Source: Sphingopyxis sp. LC81 (GTDB taxonomy: Bacteria; Pseudomonadota; Alphaproteobacteria; Sphingomonadales; Sphingomonadaceae). From it: a DNA stretch of 64,000 nucleotides. Positions 36,755-45,844 of the stretch are shown one piece after another (within the stretch, counting starts at the first letter, position 1; every line of letters starts with the position of its first letter). The notes below the pieces were generated by a model that saw only the letters and a program-made list of their open reading frames with translations, ran no database searches and was not told the DNA's origin. The DNA lies in the NCBI RefSeq assembly GCF_000756375.1, contig NZ_JNFD01000001.1, positions 297,878 through 361,877 on the forward strand, in the 5' to 3' direction. The position numbers and the translations under genes were made by a program.

Positions 36755-37558
36755 ATGGGCGAATTTCTGAGTGTCGAGCGGCGGGGCAAGATCGCGATCC
36801 TGACGATGATCAAGCCCGAGAGCATGAATGCGATCGGCACTCACGAAGATTGTCAGGACATCATCGATACGCTCCGTACCCTCGGCGACGACCGCAGCGT
36901 TAGCGCGATCATCCTGACCGGCAGCGGCAAGGCGTTCAGCGCGGGCGGTAACCTCAAGGGTATGCAGGATCGCCAAGGCATCGGCGTGCTCGACCAACCC
37001 GATTCCACCCGCGCCAATTATCGCAAGGGCGTGCAGGCGGTGATCCGCGCGCTGATGGACTGCGAAGTGCCGATGATCGCCGCGGTCAACGGCCATGCGA
37101 TCGGGCTTGGCTGCGACCTTGCCTGCACGTGCGATATCCGCATTGCCGCCGAGAGCGCGAAATTCGCGTGCAGCTTTATTAAGGTCGGCATCGTCCCGGG
37201 CGACGGCGGGGCGTGGCTGCTCCAGAAGGTGCTCGGCTATCCGCGTGCCGCCGAACTGTTCCTGACCGGGGACCGCTTTGACGCGGTGCAGGCAAAGGAA
37301 TATGGTCTGGTCACGGACGTCGTGCCCGATGCGGAACTGCTCGACCGTGCAATCGCCATTGCCGAGCGGATCGTCTGCAACCCGCCGCGCGCGCTGCGTC
37401 TGACGAAGCGTTTGCTGCGCGAGGCGCAGCACAGCCGGATGAGCGATATTTTGGAACTTAGTGCAGCCTATCAGGCGATCGTCCATGAAACCGCGGACAA
37501 CCGCGAGGCGATCAACGCGTTCGTCGAAAAGCGTCCGCCGGTGTTTACAGGAGAATGA
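36755..37558 (+). CDS. Enoyl-CoA hydratase/isomerase family protein
   Basis: Crotonase-fold protein, 267 residues from ATG (an in-frame TTG at 36749 lies closer to AAAGGA). Oxyanion-hole segments GSGKAFSAGGNLKGM and NGHAIGLGCDLA are present. At the usual first glutamate the sequence reads FIKVGIVPGDGG, so that Glu is replaced by Phe, with an Asp a few residues later. Hydratase, isomerase or hydrolase activity cannot be told apart. Its stop overlaps the phosphatase start. Confidence 0.82.
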   Translation: MGEFLSVERRGKIAILTMIKPESMNAIGTHEDCQDIIDTLRTLGDDRSVSAIILTGSGKAFSAGGNLKGMQDRQGIGVLDQPDSTRANYRKGVQAVIRALMDCEVPMIAAVNGHAIGLGCDLACTCDIRIAAESAKFACSFIKVGIVPGDGGAWLLQKVLGYPRAAELFLTGDRFDAVQAKEYGLVTDVVPDAELLDRAIAIAERIVCNPPRALRLTKRLLREAQHSRMSDILELSAAYQAIVHETADNREAINAFVEKRPPVFTGE

Positions 37559-38340
37559 TGATGATTGCCGAGCGTGTCCTGCCACTGGCCGGCGTCCACA
37601 ATTTCCGGGACTATGGCGGTTACGCGGTCGAGGGTGGCGGGCGGCTGCGCGACGGGACGCTCTGGCGCTCGGCGCACCATGAGGCGGCGACCGACGATGA
37701 TCTGGACGCACTCGATACGCTGGGGCTCGAGACGGTGATCGACCTGCGCGGTGACGACGAGCGCGAGCTGCATCCGTGCCGGCGCTCGGACAATTTTTCG
37801 GCGCGCGTGCTGTTTGCGGGGGGCATTACCGCCGGGCTCGCGCCGCATTTGCAGGCGGCGGGCGGGACGATCGACGTCGAGACGGCGCGCGAGCGGATGA
37901 TCGATACCTATGCCGGCATGCCCTATCGCCCCGCGCTCGTCGCGACGCTGCGGCTCTATCTGTCGGCGCTCTCCGAATATGATGCGCCCAGCCTGGTCCA
38001 CTGTGTGGCGGGCAAGGACCGCACCGGGTTCGCGGTCGCGATCGTCCACCGGTTGCTCGGGGTGCATGAGGACGACCTGATGCAGGACTATCTCCTCACC
38101 AACACTGCGGGCAAGATCGAGGAACGCATCGCTCAGGGCGCGGCGCATATCCGCTCGCGTTACGGCGCCGAAATCCACGACGATGCGATCCGCGCGCTGA
38201 TGTCGGTCAACCCCGCCTATCTCGACGCCGCGCTCGCCACCGTGCGGCGCGATCACGGCGATATCCCGACCTATGCCGAGGCGGTGCTGAACTTCACGCC
38301 CGAAATGCGCGAAGCATTGGTCGACCGGCTGGTGCTGTAG
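37555..38340 (+). CDS. Tyrosine phosphatase-like protein (Y_phosphatase3 family)
   Basis: 261 residues. The P-loop is HCVAGKDRTG, the CX5R(T) signature of dual-specificity and phosphoinositide/tyrosine phosphatases. VHNFRDYGGY near the N-terminus and VIDLRGDDER are family marks. It is cytoplasmic. Substrate unknown; relatives include MptpB-like and small-molecule phosphatases. The ATG overlaps the hydratase stop, with GGAG upstream. Confidence 0.86.
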   Translation: MMMIAERVLPLAGVHNFRDYGGYAVEGGGRLRDGTLWRSAHHEAATDDDLDALDTLGLETVIDLRGDDERELHPCRRSDNFSARVLFAGGITAGLAPHLQAAGGTIDVETARERMIDTYAGMPYRPALVATLRLYLSALSEYDAPSLVHCVAGKDRTGFAVAIVHRLLGVHEDDLMQDYLLTNTAGKIEERIAQGAAHIRSRYGAEIHDDAIRALMSVNPAYLDAALATVRRDHGDIPTYAEAVLNFTPEMREALVDRLVL

Positions 38341-38354
38341 GGGCTATTTGCCCC
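38340..38354. terminator. Short hairpin between convergent genes
   Basis: GGGGC, TATTT, GCCCC, covering the stop of the phosphatase gene and reaching into the stop of the amidohydrolase gene. The stem is short and no T run follows, so it is at best a weak bidirectional terminator. Confidence 0.35.
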
Positions 38355-39678
38355 TGACGAGCACCCCGCCCTTCACCACTGCGTCGACGCTTTCGAGCTG
38401 GCGCACGTCGGTCAGCGGATTGCCGTCGACCGCAACGATGTCGGCGTAGCGCCCGACCGCGATCGCGCCGACGTCCTTCTCACGGCCGAGCGCCTCGGCG
38501 GCGTTTTTCGTCGCGGCCTGGATCGCCTGCAGCGGGGTCATCCCATATTCGACCATGACGCGGAACTGGCCGCCGACCTGCCCGTGCGGCATCACGCCCG
38601 CGTCGGAGCCGAACACCATGCGCACCCCGGCCTTCACCGCTTTGCGGAAATTGTCGCGCTGGATCTGGGCGACTTCGCGGTCCTTGCGCAGATTATCCTC
38701 GAGCACGCCATTCTTCGCGCCTTCGGCCTGCGTATATTCGGTGTTGTAGATATCCATCGAGAACCACACCGGCTGCTTGCGTGCGAGCGCCATGCGGATG
38801 CCCTCGTCGTCGACCAGGCTGACATGCTCGATCGTGTCGATGCCCGCGGCAATCGCGGCGCGGATCCCCGATGCGCCATGCGCGTGCGCGGCGACGCGAA
38901 GGCCCCATTGATGCGCCTCGTCGGCGATGGCGGCGAGTTCCTTTTCGGACACCTGCAACTGGCCGGGTTCGGTGTTGCGCGAGAAGACACCGCCCGTCGC
39001 GCAGACCTTGATCACCTCGGCGCCATATTTGCGTTGGCGGCGGACCTGGAAGCGCAGTTCTTCGGGCGTGTCGCCGATCCCCTCTTCCTTGCCGTCCTTC
39101 TTTTCGAGGCTGGGCGGCAGGAAGGTGCTGTCGCAATGCCCCCCGGTCGCGCCGAGCGCATAGCCAGCGGGGACGATGCGCGGGCCGGTCGCATAGCCGG
39201 CGTCGATCGCCTGCTTGAGCCCGATATCGTTGCGGTTGTCCGACCCGACATTGCGAACCGTGGTGAAGCCCGCGCCGAGCATGTCGTTCGCATTTTTGAC
39301 CGCGGTCATGCCCCAGAAACTGTCGGTGAACTCGAGGCCGCGATAGCCGCCGATGTCGGCGGGGCCGTCGAGATGGACGTGCATGTCGATCAGGCCCGGG
39401 ACGAGCGTCTTGTCGCCGAGGTCGACATGTTTGACATTCGATCCCCAGCGCACGGTGCGCGCATCGGCGATGTTCGTGATGCGGCCGTCGGCGCCGACGA
39501 AGATTGCAGGAAACTCAACCGTCTTGCCGGTCAGAACGTCGATATAGCGCGCGGCGGTGATGACGGTCTGGCCGGCATCTTCCTGCGCCTTTGCGGGGGC
39601 GATCGAGGCGGCGAAAAGCGCCGTCGAGCCCAAAGCGATTCCCCGCAGAAAACTGCCGAACTTCATTCGCGATTGCAT
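38344..39678 (-). CDS. Secreted metal-dependent amidohydrolase (imidazolonepropionase-like/prolidase-like)
   Basis: 444 residues with a signal peptide (IALGSTALFAASIAPAKAQ). The TIM-barrel metal sites are visible: DMHVHLDG (HxH), VIKVCATGG (bridging Lys), AAHAHG, IEHVSL and FGSDAG. Periplasmic members hydrolyse N-acyl or Xaa-dipeptides, for example ones ending in Lys, Arg or Pro; the substrate here is unknown. GGCGGG stands 6 bases before the chosen ATG. Confidence 0.87.
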   Translation of the reverse strand: MQSRMKFGSFLRGIALGSTALFAASIAPAKAQEDAGQTVITAARYIDVLTGKTVEFPAIFVGADGRITNIADARTVRWGSNVKHVDLGDKTLVPGLIDMHVHLDGPADIGGYRGLEFTDSFWGMTAVKNANDMLGAGFTTVRNVGSDNRNDIGLKQAIDAGYATGPRIVPAGYALGATGGHCDSTFLPPSLEKKDGKEEGIGDTPEELRFQVRRQRKYGAEVIKVCATGGVFSRNTEPGQLQVSEKELAAIADEAHQWGLRVAAHAHGASGIRAAIAAGIDTIEHVSLVDDEGIRMALARKQPVWFSMDIYNTEYTQAEGAKNGVLEDNLRKDREVAQIQRDNFRKAVKAGVRMVFGSDAGVMPHGQVGGQFRVMVEYGMTPLQAIQAATKNAAEALGREKDVGAIAVGRYADIVAVDGNPLTDVRQLESVDAVVKGGVLVRGK

Positions 39679-39752
39679 GTTTTACCCGCCTGTTGTTGGT
39701 GCCCGGATATCGTGATGGCAAAGCGGTGCGAAATAGGACAGCGGAAAATGCG

Positions 39753-40376
39753 TCAGGCGGTCGCCCGGTGCCTTGCGACCCACCAGACGCCGAGCAGCGC
39801 GAAGGCGGCGCCGAGCATCGTGCCGCCAGCGATGTCGCTCGCCCAATGGACGCCGAGCATGATGCGCGAGAAGCCGTTGAGGATGATCATCGCCGCCGCG
39901 AGCGTCCAGGCGTATGGCCGCCAGCGTGGCGGGGCGAGCCAGGCGAGCAATAGGTAGACGGCAGCGGCGCTCGTCGCGTGACCGCTGGGGTAGGAATAGC
40001 TCGTCTGATGATCGAGGTGGTCGATCAGGTCGGGACGGGCACGGCCGAAGCCGAGTTTCAGCAGGCTGGAGGCGAGGTTGGAGAGCAGCGACGCGCCGCC
40101 GAGCGCGACGGCGCAGCGCGGGCCGCACCAGTGCCAGACGAGGCCGCACAGCAGGATCACGATGATCCAGCGCGGCGTGCCGCCGCCGATCCAGCTCGCG
40201 CCTTGCATGAAGGCGATGAAAGCGGGATCGCGTTCATCGACGCGGATCGCGAGCGTGTGCGAGATTTGCCAGTCGGCAGTCTCGGTCCAACCCGCTCCGA
40301 CCGCGAAGCCGAGCAGGGCGACAGCGAGGAGGAGCGCTGCCGCGATGGCAGGAAAGCGATTGAATTTGGCTGTCAC
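39753..40376 (-). CDS. PAP2-family membrane phosphatase
   Basis: 207 residues, about six hydrophobic segments. The three phosphatase motifs are present: KLGFGRARP, PSGH and SRIMLGVHWASD. Likely acts on lipid phosphates such as undecaprenyl-diphosphate or phosphatidate at the inner membrane. The GTG start has AAGGGGG about 4 bases upstream. Separated from lpdA by a dispersed inverted repeat. Confidence 0.9.
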   Translation of the reverse strand: MTAKFNRFPAIAAALLLAVALLGFAVGAGWTETADWQISHTLAIRVDERDPAFIAFMQGASWIGGGTPRWIIVILLCGLVWHWCGPRCAVALGGASLLSNLASSLLKLGFGRARPDLIDHLDHQTSYSYPSGHATSAAAVYLLLAWLAPPRWRPYAWTLAAAMIILNGFSRIMLGVHWASDIAGGTMLGAAFALLGVWWVARHRATA

Positions 40377-40387
40377 ATGGCCCCCTT

Positions 40388-40460
40388 CGTCATTCCCGCG
40401 AAAGCGGGAACCCAGTTGCAAACGTCAGCTCGCTGGGTTCCCGCTTTCGCGGGAATGACG
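40388..40460. repeat. Dispersed inverted repeat (CGTCATTCCCGCGAAAGCGG family)
   Basis: Near-perfect 28-base arms around a short centre: starts CGTCATTCCCGCGAAAGCGG and ends CCGCTTTCGCGGGAATGACG. Lies after the lpdA stop and before PAP2 on the minus strand. The same element is at 45765 and a worn copy at 1578. Confidence 0.9.
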
Positions 40461-40473
40461 AGGTTGGTGAAGA

Positions 40474-41868
40474 TCAAATATGCAGCGGCCGTCCGAACGC
40501 CGCGAGCACGCCTTCGTGCATCGTTTCGCTGAGCGTCGGATGCGGGAAGACGGTGCCGATGAAATCATCCTCGACCAGTTCGGCGGTCTTGCCGATCGTA
40601 TAGCCCTGAATGAGCTCGGTGACTTCGGCGCCGATCATGTGCGCGCCCAGCAATTCGCCGGTCTTCGCGTCGAACACGGTCTTGGTGAAGCCCTCGGATT
40701 CGCCCAGCGCAATCGCCTTGCCATTGCCGATGAAGGGGAAGGTGCCGGCTTTGACCTCGTAACCCAGCTCCTTCGCCTTCGCTTCGGTAAGACCGACGCT
40801 GGCGATCTGCGGGCGGCAATAGGTGCAGCCCGGGATATTGCGCGGGTCCATCGCGTGCGGGTGATTGCCCGCGATCGCCTCGACCGCGATCACCGATTCG
40901 TGCATCGCCTTGTGCGCGAGCCACGGCGGCGCGGTGACGTCTCCGATCGCCCAGATGCCGGGGACGTTGGTGCGGCACATCGCGTCGGTGTCGATATGGC
41001 CCTTGGTCGTCTTCACGCCGAGCGCTTCGAGCCCGATATTCTCGGTGTTCGGGACGATGCCGATCGCGACGATCGCGTGGCTGAATTCGGCGCTTTCGGT
41101 CTTGCCGTCCTTGGTCTTGATCTTGGCGGTCACGCCGGTCGCGGTCGCCTTCAGTTCTTCGACGCCGGCGCCGGTGTAGATCGTCATGCCCTGCTTCTTG
41201 AGCGCCTTCTCAAGGAAGGCCGACACGTCGGCATCCTCGACGGGGACGAGACGGTCGAGCATTTCGACGACGGTAACGTCGACGCCCATGTCGCTATAGA
41301 AGCTCGCGAACTCGATCCCGATCGCGCCCGATCCGATGACGAGCAGCTTCTTCGGCATTTCGGGCGGGACGAGCGCGTGGCGATAGGTCCAGATGCGCTT
41401 GCCGTCGGCGGGCGCGAACGGCAGGTCGCGGGCGCGGGCGCCCGTTGCGACGATGATATTCTTGGCGGAAAGGGTTTCGGTGCCCTTCTCGCCCTTGACC
41501 TCCAGCTTGCCCGGCGCGGTCAGCTTGCCCTCGCCCATATGGACGGTGATCTTGTGCTTCTTCATCAGGAAGGCGACGCCCTGGCTGAGCTGCTTCGCAA
41601 CGCCGCGGCTACGTTTCACCACAGCGTCGATGTCGGCGCTGATCTGCGCCGCGACGAGGCCATAGTCGCCCGCATGCTGCATATAATGATAGATTTCGGC
41701 CGAGCGCAGCAGCGCCTTCGTCGGGATACAGCCCCAGTTGAGGCAGATGCCCCCGAGATTCTCGCGCTCGACGATCGCGGTTTTCAGACCCAGCTGCGCC
41801 GCGCGGATCGCCGCGACATAGCCGCCGGGTCCCGAGCCGAGGACGATGAGGTCGTATTCAAGAGTCAT
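40474..41868 (-). CDS. lpdA: Dihydrolipoyl dehydrogenase
   Basis: E3 component of pyruvate dehydrogenase; reoxidises dihydrolipoamide and reduces NAD. 464 residues. FAD motif VLGSGPGGYVAA, redox disulfide GGICLNWGCIP, NAD motif VIGSGAIGIEFA, and C-terminal HPTLSETMHE with the catalytic His-Glu pair. The ATG at 41868 gives the normal MTLEYDL start; ATG 41886 is a longer alternative. Its start overlaps the HEPN-like gene end by 11 bases, and it lies downstream of pdhC. Confidence 0.95.
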   Translation of the reverse strand: MTLEYDLIVLGSGPGGYVAAIRAAQLGLKTAIVERENLGGICLNWGCIPTKALLRSAEIYHYMQHAGDYGLVAAQISADIDAVVKRSRGVAKQLSQGVAFLMKKHKITVHMGEGKLTAPGKLEVKGEKGTETLSAKNIIVATGARARDLPFAPADGKRIWTYRHALVPPEMPKKLLVIGSGAIGIEFASFYSDMGVDVTVVEMLDRLVPVEDADVSAFLEKALKKQGMTIYTGAGVEELKATATGVTAKIKTKDGKTESAEFSHAIVAIGIVPNTENIGLEALGVKTTKGHIDTDAMCRTNVPGIWAIGDVTAPPWLAHKAMHESVIAVEAIAGNHPHAMDPRNIPGCTYCRPQIASVGLTEAKAKELGYEVKAGTFPFIGNGKAIALGESEGFTKTVFDAKTGELLGAHMIGAEVTELIQGYTIGKTAELVEDDFIGTVFPHPTLSETMHEGVLAAFGRPLHI

Positions 41869-42550
41869 GTTCTGGTTCCAACCCAAAATGAAGTTTCGCT
41901 CGTTGATCTACATCTTCGGCAATGCGTTCAATATAAGAACCCACGTCGGCAGGGTGTGCAAACGCAATTTCATCACCTATTCGATCAACTTTCGCGCCAA
42001 CTCGTTTAACAAAGTTGCTGCTTTTTAATCCTCTATTGTGAACTATCGCGTTCCTTATTTCGACAAGTCTCTTAATCCTAAGCTTTGTTATTTTTCTCTC
42101 AAAAAGAGGAAATCCAAAACGAGATCTCAGTTCATCATCCAAGTCAGCGATATTCATATATGAGAATTTTGTGGCCATCTGTTCAACAGCTAGTTTTCGC
42201 AACTCTCCAAGATCATCATACTGAAAAAGTATTTCGGCCTTCAATGTATAGGCGCCGAGCATCTTGGGGTTTTTCTGCATACAGGCGGAAATAATTTCCG
42301 TCACAAATGTTTGAAAATTATCCAAAATTCTCGTAAAAAGAAGGCGATTATTATACTCCAACGCCTCGTAGTTGCTATCAAATGCGCTTCCCCGAGTGTT
42401 TATGCTTTTAGAATCCACAAGAGACCGGCTAACGAAATGCCCGAACTGGGTCACCTTATGCTGGTGCTCCCAAAAGCGGTTAAAATGCTCGGTAGGAAGC
42501 AGAGAAACGTAATAGTCGTCTTCGAAATCGCTGTCGCCGCCTGCACTCAC
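41858..42550 (-). CDS. HEPN-like protein embedded between pdhC and lpdA
   Basis: 230 residues from a GTG that overlaps the pdhC stop (GTGA); its own stop lies 11 bases inside lpdA. The protein is helical and rather charged, and carries [11 protein letters not shown] with Arg166-x4-His171, the RxxxxH motif of HEPN nucleases and toxins. I do not recognise the rest ([24 protein letters not shown]). G+C is much lower than the neighbours: four 60-base lines hand-counted at 33-40%. No signal peptide or membrane segment. Likely acquired, then coupled to the operon. A defence or toxin role is only inferred from the motif. Confidence 0.7.
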   Translation of the reverse strand: MSAGGDSDFEDDYYVSLLPTEHFNRFWEHQHKVTQFGHFVSRSLVDSKSINTRGSAFDSNYEALEYNNRLLFTRILDNFQTFVTEIISACMQKNPKMLGAYTLKAEILFQYDDLGELRKLAVEQMATKFSYMNIADLDDELRSRFGFPLFERKITKLRIKRLVEIRNAIVHNRGLKSSNFVKRVGAKVDRIGDEIAFAHPADVGSYIERIAEDVDQRAKLHFGLEPEHDS

Positions 42551-43854
42551 GCCACCAGCCCCAGCGGGTTCTCCACCAGTTCCTTGAACGTCTTCATCAA
42601 GAGCGCGCCATCTGCGCCGTCGATCGCGCGGTGGTCGAAGCTGCCCGTTGCCGACATGACGGTCGCGATCGCGAGCGCGTCGTCGACAATATAAGGCCGC
42701 TTCTCGCCCGCGCCGATCGCCATGATCATGCCCTGCGGCGGGTTGATCACCGCGGTGAACTGCTTGATCCCCATCATGCCCATGTTCGAGATCGAGGCGG
42801 TGCCGCCCTGATATTCGTTGGGCTGGAGCTTGCCTTCCTTCGCCTTCGCCGCAAGCTCGGACATTTCGGTCGAGATTTTCGACATCGACTTGCCGCCGGC
42901 GTCGACGATGATCGGGGTGATCAAGCCGCCCGGGATGCTGACCGCGACCGAGATGTCGGCACGCTTGTACTGGCGCATCACATCGCCGCCGAAGCTGACG
43001 TTGCACGCGGGCACGCGTTCGAGCGCGACCGCGAGCGCCTTGATCAGCATGTCGTTCACGCTGAGCTTGACGCCGCGGCTTTCGAGGCTGGCGTTGAGCT
43101 CGCCGCGCAGCTTGAGCAGCGCGTCGAGGCGGATGTCGACGGTGAGGTAGATGTGCGGCGATTGCTGCATCGATTCCGTCAGGCGGCGCGCGATCGTCTT
43201 GCGCATGCCCGACAGCTTTGTGTCCTCGTGCGGGATGCCGAAATCGGGGATGGCGCCGGCGGTGGCCGGTGCGGGGACTGCTGCCGGAGCGGCGGCGGCG
43301 GGAGCCGGCGCGGCGGTTGCGGCAGGCGCCGCGGCACCAGCGGGCGCGCCTTCAAGGTCGGCCTTTACGATGCGGCCACCCGGGCCGGTGCCGGTCAGGC
43401 TCTTGAGGTCGATGCCCTGTTCGGCGGCGAGGCGCTTGGCGAGCGGGCTGGCCTTGATGCGGTCGCCCGACGCGGCGGGGGCGGCTGCCGGAGCCGGTGC
43501 GGGCGTCGGCGCAGGCGCAGCGGCGGGCGCGGGCGCTTCGGCCTTCGGTTCAGCAGCGGGAGCCGCAGCGGGGGCGGGTGCTGGAGCAGCTTTCGCGCTC
43601 CCGGCATCTTCGCCCTCACCCGCGATTACCGCGATCACGGTGCCGACCTTCACATTGTCGGTGCCTTCGGCGACGAGAATCTGGCTGACGACGCCTTCGT
43701 CGATCGCTTCGAACTCCATCGTCGCCTTGTCGGTCTCGATCTCGGCGAGCAGGTCGCCCGATTTGACCGTGTCGCCTTCCTTGACCAGCCATTTGGCAAG
43801 CGTGCCCTCCTCCATCGTCGGCGAGAGAGCGGGCATTTTGAGTTCGATTGGCAT
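42547..43854 (-). CDS. pdhC: Pyruvate dehydrogenase E2 (dihydrolipoamide acetyltransferase)
   Basis: 435 residues. One lipoyl domain (about 1-77) with the lipoylated Lys in [11 protein letters not shown], an Ala/Pro-rich linker, the peripheral-subunit-binding domain (about 135-175), a second Ala-rich linker, and a catalytic domain ending with [12 protein letters not shown] (active-site His). LipA in this window makes its cofactor. The E1 genes pdhA and pdhB are not adjacent. The order is pdhC, HEPN-like gene, lpdA. Confidence 0.94.
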   Translation of the reverse strand: MPIELKMPALSPTMEEGTLAKWLVKEGDTVKSGDLLAEIETDKATMEFEAIDEGVVSQILVAEGTDNVKVGTVIAVIAGEGEDAGSAKAAPAPAPAAAPAAEPKAEAPAPAAAPAPTPAPAPAAAPAASGDRIKASPLAKRLAAEQGIDLKSLTGTGPGGRIVKADLEGAPAGAAAPAATAAPAPAAAAPAAVPAPATAGAIPDFGIPHEDTKLSGMRKTIARRLTESMQQSPHIYLTVDIRLDALLKLRGELNASLESRGVKLSVNDMLIKALAVALERVPACNVSFGGDVMRQYKRADISVAVSIPGGLITPIIVDAGGKSMSKISTEMSELAAKAKEGKLQPNEYQGGTASISNMGMMGIKQFTAVINPPQGMIMAIGAGEKRPYIVDDALAIATVMSATGSFDHRAIDGADGALLMKTFKELVENPLGLVA

Positions 43855-44014
43855 ATTCAGGCTTGTCCCTGTCAGTCTTGCAGGCGTGGGCCTGCCGCTA
43901 CGGATTCTTCCTCGCCATAAGCCCTGCGTCGGTCAAGGTCTAGCGGGCCAACTTGCGTTTCATACGAATGTGACGCACTCTTCGCCCCAAGCAAAAACAC
44001 GAGGGGTCGGGGTG

Positions 44015-44470
44015 ATGCGGACATATCTGGTGGTGATCGACAACAGCCCGGAAGCGACGCTGGCGCTGCGCTTTGCCGCGCGTCGCGCGGCGCGGACGGG
44101 CGGCGGCGTGATGGTGCTGGCGATTATCCCGCCGCAGGATTTCGTCGCATTCGGCGGCGTCCAGGCGACGATCGAGGCCGAGGCGCGCGAACATGCTGAG
44201 GAACTGGTGGCGGCGGCCGCCGATGCGGTGGTGCAGGAAGCGGGCGTCACGCCGCAGATCATGGTGAAGTCGGGCAAGCCCGCCGAGGTGGTGCGCGAAG
44301 TGATCGGTGCGAGCGACGAGATTGCGGCGCTGGTGCTCGCGACGGCAGCGAGCGGCGCGCCGGGGCCGCTGGTCGCGCATTTCACCGGACAGGATGCGGG
44401 GACGCTTTCCTGTCCGGTGATGCTGGTGCCGGGCGGGATCGATATCGCCCGGCTCGATGCGCTGAGTTAG
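44015..44470 (+). CDS. Universal stress protein (UspA-like)
   Basis: 151-residue single USP domain. It opens MRTYLVVIDNSPEATLAL, and the C-terminal half has VLATAASGAPGPLVAHFTGQDAGTLSCPVMLVP, which does not quite fit the G-x2-G-x9-G-(S/T) ATP-binding pattern. Divergent from pdhC and convergent with the small membrane protein gene, overlapping its end by 4 bases. Confidence 0.85.
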   Translation: MRTYLVVIDNSPEATLALRFAARRAARTGGGVMVLAIIPPQDFVAFGGVQATIEAEAREHAEELVAAAADAVVQEAGVTPQIMVKSGKPAEVVREVIGASDEIAALVLATAASGAPGPLVAHFTGQDAGTLSCPVMLVPGGIDIARLDALS

Positions 44471-44856
44471 ACGACAAGGCTACGCGGCGCGCCCGCGTCT
44501 TTCCATTCGAGGATGGCGAAGCCGAGCACGCCGAAGGCTTGTGCGACGATAACCGCGATGCCAAGGCCGGTCATCTGCGCGGCAAAGGTCGCGACCACGG
44601 CGAAGCTCGCCGCGACCCAGCCGAGATTGCCGAGCGCGATGAGCTTGACCAGCGCTGGATTCGGCACTGCCTGCCGCGCGGCGACGATCATTAGGAGCGC
44701 GGCGGCGAGGCAGATCCAGCCGCCGATCGCCACGACATTTTCGGGCAGCCCGAGCAGCGCGCCGACGGGCGCGGCGGCGAAGAGGCCGATGGCAAAAACG
44801 CCTCCGCAGGTGATGGCGTCGGCGACGAGGATGTTCTTCAGGTTGAGGATCGACAT
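44467..44856 (-). CDS. Four-helix integral membrane protein of unknown function
   Basis: 129 residues with four hydrophobic segments (about 9-32, 42-60, 72-93 and 96-116). Strong AAGGAGAA 6 bases before the ATG. Divergent from a helix-turn-helix regulator gene across a 117-base gap, so it is a likely target of that regulator. Not a family I can name. Confidence 0.75.
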   Translation of the reverse strand: MSILNLKNILVADAITCGGVFAIGLFAAAPVGALLGLPENVVAIGGWICLAAALLMIVAARQAVPNPALVKLIALGNLGWVAASFAVVATFAAQMTGLGIAVIVAQAFGVLGFAILEWKDAGAPRSLVV

Positions 44857-44901
44857 TTGGGTTCTCCTTTCGACCCCCTCAAACTGGACTCGAAAAGGAA
44901 T

Positions 44902-44916
44902 GGCGTCGATTACGCC
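44902..44916. promoter_or_regulatory. Palindrome in the membrane-protein/regulator divergent region
   Basis: GGCGT, CGATT, ACGCC. It lies between the divergent membrane-protein and XRE-type regulator genes, a natural operator position. It is short, so chance is possible. Confidence 0.35.
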
Positions 44917-44973
44917 GGAGGTAATGGAAAAGAGGAAGGCGGAGGTATAGCTCTCCGGACGAAGGAGACGATC

Positions 44974-45756
44974 ATGCAAGTCGCGACGCTGGGCGAGCAA
45001 TTGCGCGAATGGCGCACGCGCCGCCGGATGAGCCAGATGGACCTCGCGCTCGATACCGAGATTTCGACGCGCCACCTGAGCTTTATCGAGACGGGGCGGT
45101 CGAAGCCGAGCGCACAGATGTTGCAGCGAATCGCCGACTGCCTCGACGTCCCGCACCGCGCGCGCAATGCCATGCTGCTCGCGGCGGGCTATGCCCCCGA
45201 CTATCAGGAGCGGCCGCTCGACAGCGCCGAAATGGCGGGGATGCGCGCGATCGTCGAGCATGTGCTGAAGGGGCATGAGCCCTATCCCGCGCTCGCGGTC
45301 GACCGGCACTGGAATATGGTGGCGGCGAACAGCGCCGTCAAAATGCTGGCAGGGCTAGCCGCGCCGCATCTGTTCGAACCGCCCGTCAACGTGCTTCGCA
45401 TTGCGTTGCACCCCGAGGGGCTGGCGCCGCATATCGTCAATCGGGACGAATGGCGCGCGCATATTCTCGAACGGCTCGATCACCAGATCGATGCGAGCGC
45501 CGACGCCGGGCTGATCGCGCTGCGCGAGGAGCTTGCGGGCTATGCCGTCGAGGCGGAGGAGCATCATCGAAGCGCGGCGAATGGAATTGCGGTGCCGCTG
45601 ATCCTCGATACGCCGATGGGTCAAATTCGCTTTGTGTCGACGGTGACGATCTTCGGGACGCCGGTGGATATCACGCTGTCCGAGCTGGCGATCGAGGCGT
45701 TTTTCCCGGCGGATGCGGAGAGCGCGGCCTTGTTGCAGACGCTGGCCGCACGATAA
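44974..45756 (+). CDS. XRE-family regulator with MmyB-like ligand-binding domain
   Basis: 260 residues. N-terminal helix-turn-helix (about 8-62) with RRMSQMDLALDTEISTRHLSFIETGRSKPS. C-terminal MmyB/MLTR-type domain (about 90-255), characterised by ALAVDRHWNMVAANSA and TPVDITLSELAIEAFFPAD. Such regulators bind fatty acid-like ligands in known members; the ligand here is unknown. AAGGAGA precedes the ATG. Likely controls the divergent membrane protein or itself. Confidence 0.88.
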   Translation: MQVATLGEQLREWRTRRRMSQMDLALDTEISTRHLSFIETGRSKPSAQMLQRIADCLDVPHRARNAMLLAAGYAPDYQERPLDSAEMAGMRAIVEHVLKGHEPYPALAVDRHWNMVAANSAVKMLAGLAAPHLFEPPVNVLRIALHPEGLAPHIVNRDEWRAHILERLDHQIDASADAGLIALREELAGYAVEAEEHHRSAANGIAVPLILDTPMGQIRFVSTVTIFGTPVDITLSELAIEAFFPADAESAALLQTLAAR

Positions 45757-45764
45757 CCTGTTTT

Positions 45765-45833
45765 CGTCATTCCCGCGAAAGCGGGAACCCAGTTCGACGT
45801 TGCTGCTGGGTTCCCGCTTTCGCGGGAATGACG
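45765..45833. repeat. Dispersed inverted repeat (CGTCATTCCCGCGAAAGCGG family)
   Basis: Same element as at 40388, with a shorter centre. Lies between the convergent XRE regulator gene and rnr, where the long hairpin could end transcription from both sides. Confidence 0.9.
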
Positions 45834-45844
45834 AAGGGGTGGAG

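Noticed and set aside
43151..44014. N-terminal extension of the universal stress protein frame across pdhC
   Set aside because: The extension lies antisense to pdhC, is Ala/Gly-repetitive, and has no domain; the USP starts at the ATG at 44015, matching its family.
40388..45833. Repeats considered as part of a CRISPR array
   Set aside because: Copies are kilobases apart and are themselves inverted repeats; no regular spacing or cas genes are present.
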